From a virus: 24,446 bases of DNA. Shown here piece by piece: positions 15,849 through 22,232 of the stretch. Below the pieces are notes generated by a model. The model was not told where the DNA came from, ran no database searches, and saw only the letters and a program-made list of their open reading frames with translations. Position 1 is the stretch's first letter, and each line of letters opens with the position of its first letter. The stretch spans positions 1 to 24,446 of IMG/VR virus record IMGVR_UViG_3300031787_000804. One strand, written 5' to 3'. The translations under genes were made by a program, and so were the position numbers.

Positions 15849-16071
15849 TTTCTGATCTTTCTTTTTCTTCGCTTAAAAACTTGATGCTGTCCGGGTTAAG
15901 GATACCAAATTTGTCTTTAACAAAGATACTAAAAAGTTCTCCAATTCCAATAAAAATTTCAATAACAACAAACTGCCAAAAGCTTATTGGAATGATGAAA
16001 TAATCAACGATTGACCATACTAATAAGGACATTAACACATTGATTAATGCCCTATGAATTCTACCTTTCAT
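15838..16071 (-). CDS. Small membrane protein, 77 residues
   Basis: Contains two adjacent hydrophobic segments, roughly residues 8-30 (ALINVLMSLLVWSIVDYFII) and 32-50 (FWQFVVIEIFIGIGELFSIF), separated by Pro-Ile-Ser. A charged C-terminal tail (LSEEKERSENGL) follows. Basic residues at the N-terminus suggest it faces the cytoplasm. Function unknown. It is coupled on both sides, with TAATG to the upstream gene at 16071 and an 11-bp overlap with the helicase gene. The position raises the idea of a membrane tether for the replisome, which is speculation. Confidence 0.7.
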   Translation of the reverse strand: MKGRIHRALINVLMSLLVWSIVDYFIIPISFWQFVVIEIFIGIGELFSIFVKDKFGILNPDSIKFLSEEKERSENGL

Positions 16072-16670
16072 TATACTACTTTTTGTGTTGTGTATCTTGG
16101 CTTTTCTTCTTCATCTCCACCTGTCATTGCTATTTCACAATAGTCTGCTAAGTCACTTAGATTATCCTTCCGGATAAAGTATTGTGATGTCCGCATAAAC
16201 TTCCAGTTTTGTTCCTGGTGATCATTTATGTATTTAGCTGTGGCTTGAAAAATTATTGGCCATTTGTATTCATAATTTTCAAAGAACCATCTAAAGTTCT
16301 TTTCAAGATTTCCTGTAGCTGCTCTAGCAGCTTTACCACTTGGTAACTTTATATTAGGGAACATCTCTTTGTATTTTACAATATTGTCTTTAAAATCCTT
16401 TGTCATTAGCTGACTACTTGTTTTGGTCTTCTGGATTTTAAAGAGCTTTTCAATCTGATCTATCAACGTCATTGCTTCAGGTGAAAGTTTGTTATCTTCT
16501 TTAATCCACCCATTTTGTTTTAGGTTTCTTAATTCAAGATGCATATTCATCCTAAGCGGAGATATAGAATCTCTCATACAACATAATAGATAATACTGAT
16601 TTGGTGTTAATCCTGCAGATGTCATTTCATTGAACATCTCCATTTGTTGAAGCATCTCCTTTTTTACCAT
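16071..16670 (-). CDS. Conserved phage protein near the helicase, possible winged-helix DNA-binding protein
   Basis: 199 residues from the ATG at 16670. A later ATG at 16625 (MTSAGLTPNQYYLLCC) may be the true start, because the longer version overlaps the upstream gene by 44 bp. The N-terminal part (LTPNQYYLLCCMRDSISPL ... LRNLKQNGWIKED) looks like a winged helix. The rest is helical with FPNIKLPSGKAARAAT and KFMRTSQYFIRKDNLSDLAD. From memory, proteins of this pattern sit beside DnaB-type helicases in several phages and may serve as replication-initiation or loader factors; this is not proven here. TAATG coupling to the membrane protein gene. Confidence 0.65.
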   Translation of the reverse strand: MVKKEMLQQMEMFNEMTSAGLTPNQYYLLCCMRDSISPLRMNMHLELRNLKQNGWIKEDNKLSPEAMTLIDQIEKLFKIQKTKTSSQLMTKDFKDNIVKYKEMFPNIKLPSGKAARAATGNLEKNFRWFFENYEYKWPIIFQATAKYINDHQEQNWKFMRTSQYFIRKDNLSDLADYCEIAMTGGDEEEKPRYTTQKVV

Positions 16671-17124
16671 TGCTTATGTCAATTATTTCAAATTTAGGAG
16701 AATTTGGATCAAACGTGTATCTTTCTTCCTCTTCATATTCTGATTTGAATTTGAAACACCATCCACCTGCTGACTTTCTTTCTCCTCTACAAACAGATCC
16801 TATATGGGAATTATTTATTCCTAAACATTTACCAGCTAGTGCTGCTGAAGAGAAATGATATATTCTCATGTAGCCTTGCTCTATGTCTGGATTGTTAAGC
16901 TCCCATCCTACTACCGGTACTTCAGATCCTGTTCCAGAGTAGATCTGCTTGAGGATATCTATAGCCATAGAGATATATGCTATCTCATGTAGTAGTTTGT
17001 TTTGTAAACGGCTATCTATGTCTTTCTGAAATTCTGCAGTGTCTGTATAACGGATTAACCCATATAAGTATTGCTCTAGCTGTTGTAGCTGATCTCTATT
17101 GATAGGAGGTCTGTATGTTGGCAT
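16627..17124 (-). CDS. NUMOD1-like DNA-binding protein without a nuclease domain
   Basis: 165 residues. The stretch from about 89 to 126 (YHFSSAALAGKCLGINNSHI, then GSVCRGERKSAGGWCFKF) matches the NUMOD1 pattern, a helix-turn-helix module usually attached to GIY-YIG or HNH homing endonucleases. No catalytic GIY, HNH or LAGLIDADG motif is present. The N-terminal 60 residues are helical and polar (RDQLQQLEQYLYGLIR). It may be a free-standing DNA-binding protein or a remnant of a homing endonuclease. It overlaps the following gene by up to 44 bp. Confidence 0.65.
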   Translation of the reverse strand: MPTYRPPINRDQLQQLEQYLYGLIRYTDTAEFQKDIDSRLQNKLLHEIAYISMAIDILKQIYSGTGSEVPVVGWELNNPDIEQGYMRIYHFSSAALAGKCLGINNSHIGSVCRGERKSAGGWCFKFKSEYEEEERYTFDPNSPKFEIIDISNGKKGDASTNGDVQ

Positions 17125-17207
17125 ATGTTTGTTTATTGTGAACGTGTGCTTGTGATGATAGTAAGGACAGTCTGTGAGGCGTTGAGAATGTAAGTCTTGT
17201 TAGCAAG

Positions 17208-17825
17208 TTATTCATTACTCATAAACTTCCTTATTCCTGTCACTGCGTTGTTGTGGTAGCCATCAAAGTCTTTTGTAAATTCTAAAGATATTGACATTTG
17301 TCCACTTTGCTCATCAGGTCTTGAATGATTCATAAATATAATTATGATATCTCTTTTGAATTTCTTAACCGAATTAACATCATTATATACCGGTAGATGT
17401 TTATACCATTTCTGATGTTCATATACGTATACAGTTTTGTTTGAAAAATTTCTTATGAATATTACTTCAGCTCCTAACTTATCGCCGCACTTACTTATTG
17501 CAATGTTTGCTTCTCTATTATTTGAATAAGATCCAGGATCCGCATTCTTTTCTGCGCCAATTGTAAAATAACCTTTGTCTTTAAAATAATCAAAGAAGGT
17601 ATGTGAGGTCATTTTAAAGTCTGGATAATGAAAGTATTTTTCATTGTATTGCAAAACTTTAAACGCATAGTCATGCTCATCATCCGCCTTCAACAAATCT
17701 ATAAGCAAATCATCAAACTCTGGTGTATCCGGAAGCATTGTTCCATGAAATACATCAGACTCAGATATGCATAAATTATCTCCATCATTATACAAACACA
17801 TTACTTTTCCTCTTGCAAATGTCAT
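17208..17825 (-). CDS. Hypothetical protein, 205 residues
   Basis: Not recognised. It mixes beta-like and aromatic-rich segments such as FKMTSHTFFDYFKDKGYFTI, TVYVYEHQKWYKHLPVYND and FKRDIIIIFMNHSR. There is no signal peptide and no nucleotide-binding loop. Its start overlaps the winged-helix gene stop as ATGA (4 bp). The pair lies downstream of the NADAR gene, which makes this stretch an accessory-looking cluster between helicase genes. Confidence 0.65.
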   Translation of the reverse strand: MTFARGKVMCLYNDGDNLCISESDVFHGTMLPDTPEFDDLLIDLLKADDEHDYAFKVLQYNEKYFHYPDFKMTSHTFFDYFKDKGYFTIGAEKNADPGSYSNNREANIAISKCGDKLGAEVIFIRNFSNKTVYVYEHQKWYKHLPVYNDVNSVKKFKRDIIIIFMNHSRPDEQSGQMSISLEFTKDFDGYHNNAVTGIRKFMSNE

Positions 17826-18088
17826 AGCTCTATGTTAAAATATTCAACTACTTTATCTACAAAATCTACCTCATCTGCTAATACATAACCTCTTCTAGAT
17901 GAAATAAATTCTACATCAAAATCCATTTTGAGTTTGAATAAATCTTTCTCTATAGTTGATTTACATACTGGCCGGTCTACAATTGAATTAACTTTACTGT
18001 GTAGATGCTTACACGTAACAGGACCTCTATTCTTTATCTCCCGATAAATTATTGACATCCTCTGCATCTGTTCTCTCAGTATCGGCAT
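17822..18088 (-). CDS. Small winged-helix (HTH_11-like) DNA-binding protein
   Basis: 88 residues. The order RMSIIYREIKNRGPVTCKHL, STIEKDLFKLKMDFDVEF, then ISSRRGYVL matches the N-terminal winged helix of DeoR/WYL-type regulators: a first helix, a recognition helix (STIEKDLFKL) and a wing ending in GYVL. The WYL or effector domain is missing, so this is a DNA-binding domain only. A phage regulator of the local operon is likely. It overlaps the following gene by 4 bp (ATGA). Confidence 0.75.
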   Translation of the reverse strand: MPILREQMQRMSIIYREIKNRGPVTCKHLHSKVNSIVDRPVCKSTIEKDLFKLKMDFDVEFISSRRGYVLADEVDFVDKVVEYFNIEL

Positions 18089-18100
18089 TGAATTCTATGT

Positions 18101-18607
18101 TTAGCTAATAGAGTAAATTGGAACTTCATCTTCTATTAATTTTTGTTGTACTTCTTTTATAGCACAACCTAATAAATTCTGACCATTCCATTTTGATTGA
18201 TCTTCTAGATAAGGGAAAGATAAATCTCTACCAATACCCCAGATTGTATCTGTAGGCGAAGCCTCTACAAACATTTTGTCTTTGTGCTTAATCAGGAATG
18301 TATCAAGTAGATCAGGGTTCTGCGAAAACTTTAAATAGTTTCCTTGATAAACCACTTGATACTTAATCAGATCCCATCTTTCATCATTGAATCCTTTTAC
18401 TTTTCTTCCTATTGCCTTTTGTTCTGCAGGATTATAGGTTTCCATAATCCTTTCTGCACTTTTCAAATCACCAAAGGCCAGGGCTTTCCAATACATCATA
18501 TACTGTTCTGTACAATTGAACTTTACATCTCCTTCCTGAAAAGGTATACCGGCCCATTGCGAATACATTCCTCCAAAGAAGAATACATAGTTTGCTGTTT
18601 CTTTCAT
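18101..18607 (-). CDS. NADAR (YbiA/DUF1768) family protein, probable ADP-ribose glycosidase
   Basis: 168 residues covering the whole NADAR fold. Characteristic blocks are FFGGMYSQWAGIPF (9-23), CTEQYMMYWKA (32-42, with E34 and K41), AIGRKVKGF (65-73), YLKFSQNPDLLDT (91-103) and TIWGIGRD (121-128). NADAR proteins cleave N-glycosidic bonds of ADP-ribose-like compounds, and some reverse guanine ADP-ribosylation of DNA. In a phage it could undo DNA ADP-ribosylation by host DarT-type toxins, or process NAD-derived signals; that is inference. It lies two bases after the small membrane protein stop and 12 bp before the winged-helix gene. Confidence 0.88.
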   Translation of the reverse strand: MKETANYVFFFGGMYSQWAGIPFQEGDVKFNCTEQYMMYWKALAFGDLKSAERIMETYNPAEQKAIGRKVKGFNDERWDLIKYQVVYQGNYLKFSQNPDLLDTFLIKHKDKMFVEASPTDTIWGIGRDLSFPYLEDQSKWNGQNLLGCAIKEVQQKLIEDEVPIYSIS

Positions 18608-18608
18608 A

Positions 18609-18791
18609 TTAATACCAACATGTTATCATTGACAAACCTGGAAGGAGTCCAATGAAATGAATAAATTCTTGTTTATAAGGTTCTGCAAAATCACAACCAA
18701 ATAGTTTGACTATGTTTACAACCCATGATATCATCATGTATGCTAAAACAATAAAGTGCATATAGTCTCCAAATGTCCACCAATTTTTCAT
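18609..18791 (-). CDS. Small membrane protein, 60 residues
   Basis: One clear hydrophobic segment (about residues 12-30, HFIVLAYMMISWVVNIVKLF) and a weaker one near the C-terminus (FIHFIGLLPGLSMITCWY), with a short charged loop between them (DFAEPYKQE). Function unknown. It is wedged between the SF1 helicase (4 bp away) and NADAR genes with no spare bases, which supports its being a real gene. It may be a membrane-acting accessory protein. Confidence 0.65.
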   Translation of the reverse strand: MKNWWTFGDYMHFIVLAYMMISWVVNIVKLFGCDFAEPYKQEFIHFIGLLPGLSMITCWY

Positions 18792-18795
18792 ACTT

Positions 18796-20208
18796 CTATC
18801 TTAAAATAAATAATCTGTGTTTAGCACGGGTGTATGCCGTGTACTTAATACGATTACGCTCTACAACTTTCCTATTAAAGTCCAGGTCTTCTTCTAGTAG
18901 GATTACATTGCTGTATGTACTACCTTGAGATTTGTGTGCTGTTATTGCGTAATTGTATGCAAGATTAGCGGACCATTTCATTATGTTGAAATAGTTTACC
19001 CAATAGCTTTTCTTCTTTTGTTTTAATGCCTGAGATCTAGCTTGAGAAAGTAATTCTTTGTAGCTCTCCTGTGAGTCTTCATGTACTACATAAAGACAGT
19101 CAAACTTATCTTCTAACTCTAGTTCCCAGAACGTACCTGACCAACTTATTAACGGCGCATCTTTATACTTCTCTTCAAATTGGAGCTGCACAATTCTGAC
19201 GGCTGATATTTTAAATTCATCAGAGGTGTTATAGTTTACACGATACTTATACCCATTGTTCCAAGGATCATAGCTTCTTGCGAATATGGGACCGTTTGCA
19301 ATAAGATTTTCACCTGGCTCAAATCTTTTTACATCTGAACCATAAAGAGCTTCTCTTACTAACTTATTCATGTAATCTACAGTCTTATTACGCCAAGCGA
19401 TTACTTTTATGTAATCCGGATCTTGTTCATAGTACGAAGACTTAAAGAATTCTTTTACACAATCTTTTACCAACTGCCGTTGATTTTGCGAATTGAACCA
19501 GATGATTCCGTGATCATTGCTATTTACCATAGTTCTTAAATTAGTAATAGGCTGTGCCATATCTAAGTTATCACGTATTGTAAAGGAAGCTTTGATAATA
19601 GGATTACCATTCTTTTGCCTCATGATTTCTTTAAGCTCTAACACTTTGAAATTATATCCGCCCTGGTCTACCGTAAACGGCAGGCATTCCTCTTTATTAA
19701 CAGGTGGAATTTGCGCGGGATCTCCCATGAAAACAATCTTTAATTTGTCTTTGTACTTAAGTAATTCAATACATAGATCATCATTCAGCATTGAGACTTC
19801 ATCTACAATTAGATATTTGAATTCACTAATCATATTTTCCTCATTGCTTGCAATAAACTTTTGCCTACCATTGACATCAATATCTTCTTTTAGTCCTAAC
19901 AATTTATGGACTGTGATATATGTAGCTTTAGTTTCCTTGCTACATGTTTCACTTAAGACTTTAACGGCTTTATTTGTTGGTGCAGTAGCTGCGACTTTAC
20001 GCGCTGTATATCGCCGGTTTATGTATTGAATTACTTTGTTGACTAAGTATGTTTTACCTGTACCCGCATAGCCTTTCAAAACTATAGCGTCTGGCTGGTC
20101 AATATCTGCGTAACTACTATTTACAAAGTCAACTAACTCTTCAAATGCTGAGAGCTGATCACTGTTTAAACTTTCTTTTAATGCTTCTTTTAATTCATCT
20201 GTTACCAT
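18796..20208 (-). CDS. SF1B DNA helicase, Dda/RecD2-like
   Basis: 470 residues. All main SF1 motifs are visible: motif I GYAGTGKT (46-53), Ia-like ATAPTNKAVK (74-83), motif II IVDEVSML (134-141; D136, E137), motif III FMGDPAQIPPV (160-170), motif V ITAHKSQGST near the C-terminus and motif VI YTAYTRAKHRLFIL at the very end. The size and order match T4 Dda-type 5'-3' helicases. It would clear proteins from DNA, restart forks or help origin melting. It overlaps the uracil-DNA glycosylase gene by 7 bp. Confidence 0.92.
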   Translation of the reverse strand: MVTDELKEALKESLNSDQLSAFEELVDFVNSSYADIDQPDAIVLKGYAGTGKTYLVNKVIQYINRRYTARKVAATAPTNKAVKVLSETCSKETKATYITVHKLLGLKEDIDVNGRQKFIASNEENMISEFKYLIVDEVSMLNDDLCIELLKYKDKLKIVFMGDPAQIPPVNKEECLPFTVDQGGYNFKVLELKEIMRQKNGNPIIKASFTIRDNLDMAQPITNLRTMVNSNDHGIIWFNSQNQRQLVKDCVKEFFKSSYYEQDPDYIKVIAWRNKTVDYMNKLVREALYGSDVKRFEPGENLIANGPIFARSYDPWNNGYKYRVNYNTSDEFKISAVRIVQLQFEEKYKDAPLISWSGTFWELELEDKFDCLYVVHEDSQESYKELLSQARSQALKQKKKSYWVNYFNIMKWSANLAYNYAITAHKSQGSTYSNVILLEEDLDFNRKVVERNRIKYTAYTRAKHRLFILR

Positions 20209-20900
20209 TTGATTTCTGTATTTCCACTACCTACTAAGACTTTGTTTATATTATTGAATAAGTCTCCGCTGTCCCATCTGCTATCTTTCTTATAGGCAGC
20301 TGAGGCAGGATGTGTTGTAAAGAATTTATAATTAAGATTTGGTATATGAGTATGCCACTCTTTGGCTTTATTACCTAAGAATACATACGCTATACCAGAG
20401 TTGTTATGTGCTAACACATCCATCAGATACACAATAAAAGGTTTCCATAGTTCTATATGGGATCCTATCTTACCTATCTGACATGTCAATGCTGTGTTTA
20501 ACATTAAGACTCCTTGATTAGACCATCTCTTTAGATCCACATCACCATCATATCCTTCAGGATAAACGGTTGATTCAATTTCTTTAAAGATGTAACGTAA
20601 CGATGGCTGTAGTTTTCCTGTATAACTACAAGAAAAAGATATACCATCCGCTACGCCAGCTTGAGGATAAGGATCTTGCCCTATGACGACAACCTTAAGC
20701 TGATCATAGGGACACTCCTGAAATGCTTTAAATAAATCTTTTATTACTGGAGTAAATTTATTTCCTGCTTGGGATTCATTATACAGAGTCTCTAGTATTT
20801 CATAGAACTGTTGACTCATGATAAACATCTTAAGTTTATCTCCCCACCCTGATTCTTTCAGGTTCTCATACAATTTTTGTTGTATCTCTTTTAATGTCAT
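20202..20900 (-). CDS. ung: Uracil-DNA glycosylase, family 1
   Basis: 232 residues, the usual UNG length. Contains VVIGQDPYPQAGVADG (catalytic D76), LMLNTALTC (N135 region), YVFLGNKAKEW and the HPASAAY loop (H197). The family consensus is GQDPYH and HPSP; here the residue after Tyr is Pro and the loop reads HPAS. The catalytic Asp and His are kept. It removes uracil from DNA before or during phage replication. It is the first gene of the SF1 helicase unit; its start lies 24 bp from the divergent plus-strand gene. Confidence 0.93.
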   Translation of the reverse strand: MTLKEIQQKLYENLKESGWGDKLKMFIMSQQFYEILETLYNESQAGNKFTPVIKDLFKAFQECPYDQLKVVVIGQDPYPQAGVADGISFSCSYTGKLQPSLRYIFKEIESTVYPEGYDGDVDLKRWSNQGVLMLNTALTCQIGKIGSHIELWKPFIVYLMDVLAHNNSGIAYVFLGNKAKEWHTHIPNLNYKFFTTHPASAAYKKDSRWDSGDLFNNINKVLVGSGNTEIKW

Positions 20901-20912
20901 AATTTAAAATGC

Positions 20913-20920
20913 TATATTTG
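20913..20920 (+). promoter_or_regulatory. Bacteroidota-type -7 promoter box for the plus-strand gene
   Basis: TATATTTG matches the TAnnTTTG -7 consensus of the Bacteroidota primary sigma factor. It lies 4 bases before the ATG at 20925, so transcription starting about 5 nt downstream would give a leaderless or nearly leaderless mRNA. I see no good -33 TTTG at the usual distance (the region reads TTTTAATG), so the call is moderate. Confidence 0.45.
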
Positions 20921-20924
20921 ACTT

Positions 20925-21236
20925 ATGGAAAAATCAGTTAAAGTACCTTATCTTGAGGAACATATCACCGTTAATTTGGAGATCGGAACCTACTTCTATC
21001 AGAGAATGAAATCTTTATTTCATTACTTGCTCAAGGATAAAGAATCAGAAGACATAGTTAAACTAATGGCTGAAGCTTTACAACTGTCTGAAGAAGAAAT
21101 CAAAGATAAGGAAAACGCGGTAGAGATTTATCATTTACAAACAGTAATGATATTTCTAAGAGACATGGAACAAGAGTTTAGTAATAAAGATTTGATTAAG
21201 TATAAGGATGTTGAGTATCCTAAAACGACAGATTAA
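20925..21236 (+). CDS. Plus-strand conserved helical phage protein, 103 residues
   Basis: The only plus-strand gene in the window. It begins MEKSVKVPYLEEHITVNLEI and continues with GTYFYQRMKSLFHYLLKDKE, then an acidic helical body (LQLSEEEIKDKENAVEIYHL and TVMIFLRDMEQEF). I have a weak impression of similarity to small proteins in Bacteroidota phages with an IPYLDKEI-type N-terminus, but cannot name a function. It is transcribed divergently from ung with a 24-bp gap. Its stop codon overlaps the end of the convergent 21220-21609 gene by 17 bp, so both transcripts read into each other. Confidence 0.7.
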   Translation: MEKSVKVPYLEEHITVNLEIGTYFYQRMKSLFHYLLKDKESEDIVKLMAEALQLSEEEIKDKENAVEIYHLQTVMIFLRDMEQEFSNKDLIKYKDVEYPKTTD

Positions 21237-21609
21237 CTTGCTGTCCAATTTCATTCAACACTTCAATCACTAATCCTAATTCTTCTTTAGAACAATCTGC
21301 AAATGATTTGCAGTAATCTTTTTCTTTAGCCTTCCAGCATAATCCTGCTGCTTCTTTAACATATTGTTTTAGTTCTAGAAAGGTATGTCCTGTTTCCATG
21401 GATAACTTCCTAATAGATGCGTGGATCATTGCCAATTGTGGGTTTGTTCCATCATCTTTATAGGCTTCAAAGAAGGCCTCTACTACCTGGCCTTCTTCTA
21501 AACCTTTTACAAATTCATTGTACATTGCCAGATCTCCTTGTAATTGATGCATTAATTTTCCATTTTTCTTTACAAGGCGGACGCTAAATATGTTATCCTT
21601 CTGACTCAT
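21220..21609 (-). CDS. Conserved phage protein of unknown function (KSFADCSKEEL motif)
   Basis: 129 residues. An N-terminal beta-like half (FSVRLVKKNGKLMHQL) is followed by a helical half with IHASIRKLSMETGHTFLELK, AAGLCWKAK and a C-terminal YCKSFADCSKEELGLVIEVL. The C-terminal pattern recurs, from memory, in uncharacterised phage proteins located with recombination genes; a recombination-mediator role (NinB-like) is possible but unproven. The 3' end overlaps the convergent plus-strand gene by 17 bp and the 5' end overlaps the WGR-like gene by 17 bp. Confidence 0.75.
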   Translation of the reverse strand: MSQKDNIFSVRLVKKNGKLMHQLQGDLAMYNEFVKGLEEGQVVEAFFEAYKDDGTNPQLAMIHASIRKLSMETGHTFLELKQYVKEAAGLCWKAKEKDYCKSFADCSKEELGLVIEVLNEIGQQVNLSF

Positions 21610-21868
21610 GCTGATATGCTATTTCATATCCCTTCTTTACCTTTTCATGTAGAAGGTTATGGTAAATCTCATTTGCTTGAGAATAATTAACCGGACCATC
21701 TGTTTTTTTATGTACTGTTTGGTGGCCGTGCTTTCTACCATACGTAGATATTACCTCAAATCCTGCACCATTATGATGCTTAATGAGTCTAAGGTTATAT
21801 ACCTTGTCTACATTGTTACGCCAGTCTTGCATCGCAAGCTGTGTTTCTTTTTCTTTACCTAGTACCAT
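21593..21868 (-). CDS. WGR-like small DNA-binding protein
   Basis: 91 residues. The order VYNLRLIKHHNGAGFEV, TYGRKHGHQTVHKK (YGR at 43-45), then YSQANEIYHNLLHEKVKKGY (KGY at 79-81) matches the WGR domain: a strand with YNL, the WGR motif (here YGR) and a helix ending in KxKKGY. WGR domains occur in PARPs and in MolR-like proteins and are thought to bind DNA ends or nucleic acid. The domain stands alone here. It overlaps both neighbours (17 bp at 21593, 14 bp at 21855), so it is translationally coupled. Confidence 0.7.
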   Translation of the reverse strand: MVLGKEKETQLAMQDWRNNVDKVYNLRLIKHHNGAGFEVISTYGRKHGHQTVHKKTDGPVNYSQANEIYHNLLHEKVKKGYEIAYQHESEG

Positions 21869-22109
21869 CTAATTCTTTTTTTAATTCATCAAGTATTCCA
21901 AGCTCATATGCATAACGCGGATCTAATTCTTCCATCTCTCTGGAGTAACCAAATTGTTCTTCAAAGTTTTTTATCAGCGCTTGCTTTACATTCACCGCTT
22001 GTTCAATAGTTCCGTATGTTGTAGTTGCTATATGTTTGATCATACCTTTAGCAGCCCATACACCTTCGCTATATGAAAAATTGTTTTCAAGATTATTCAA
22101 ATTGTCCAT
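21855..22109 (-). CDS. Small hypothetical protein, 84 residues
   Basis: Not recognised. It is acidic and helix-rich (SEGVWAAKGMIKHIATTTYG, then TIEQAVNVKQALIKNFEEQF, then ELGILDELKKEL). It has no membrane segment and no cysteines. It begins 40 bp after the long hairpin at 22151-22210, and its 3' end overlaps the WGR-like gene by 14 bp, so it is likely the first gene of this small unit. The ATG at 22109 is preceded by TTAGCTTTATAAT, an AT-rich leader. Confidence 0.65.
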   Translation of the reverse strand: MDNLNNLENNFSYSEGVWAAKGMIKHIATTTYGTIEQAVNVKQALIKNFEEQFGYSREMEELDPRYAYELGILDELKKELDGTR

Positions 22110-22150
22110 ATTATAAAGCTAATAAATCTTTCTTAGTTTGAAAAAACGAA

Positions 22151-22210
22151 ACTGCATTCAACTTAATATCCTACGCGAAGCGTTGTTTTGGATATGTGAT
22201 TGAGTGCAGT
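22151..22210 (-). terminator. Long composite hairpin, probable terminator of the radical-SAM gene
   Basis: ACTGCATTCAA (22151-22161) pairs with TTGAGTGCAGT (22200-22210) over 11 positions, one of them G-T. An inner ATATCC/GGATAT stem (22166-22171 with 22190-22195) and an apical ACGC-GAA-GCGT (22173-22183) complete the structure. On the minus strand the hairpin is followed by TTCGTTTTTTC, a U-tract that supports termination. The length, nested stems and position in a 123-bp gene-free gap would also fit a structured regulatory RNA. Confidence 0.7.
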
Positions 22211-22232
22211 GTGAGTTGGTATGGGGTATACA

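Noticed and set aside
17125-17207. 83-bp gap that might hold an RNA gene or promoter
   Set aside because: Only a 4-bp inverted repeat (CTTG-TTAG-CAAG) is visible; no T-loop signature, -7 box or terminator stem.
19517-20029. 170-codon plus-strand open frame opposite the SF1 helicase
   Set aside because: It lies entirely inside a helicase with all motifs intact, and its product shows no recognisable motif.
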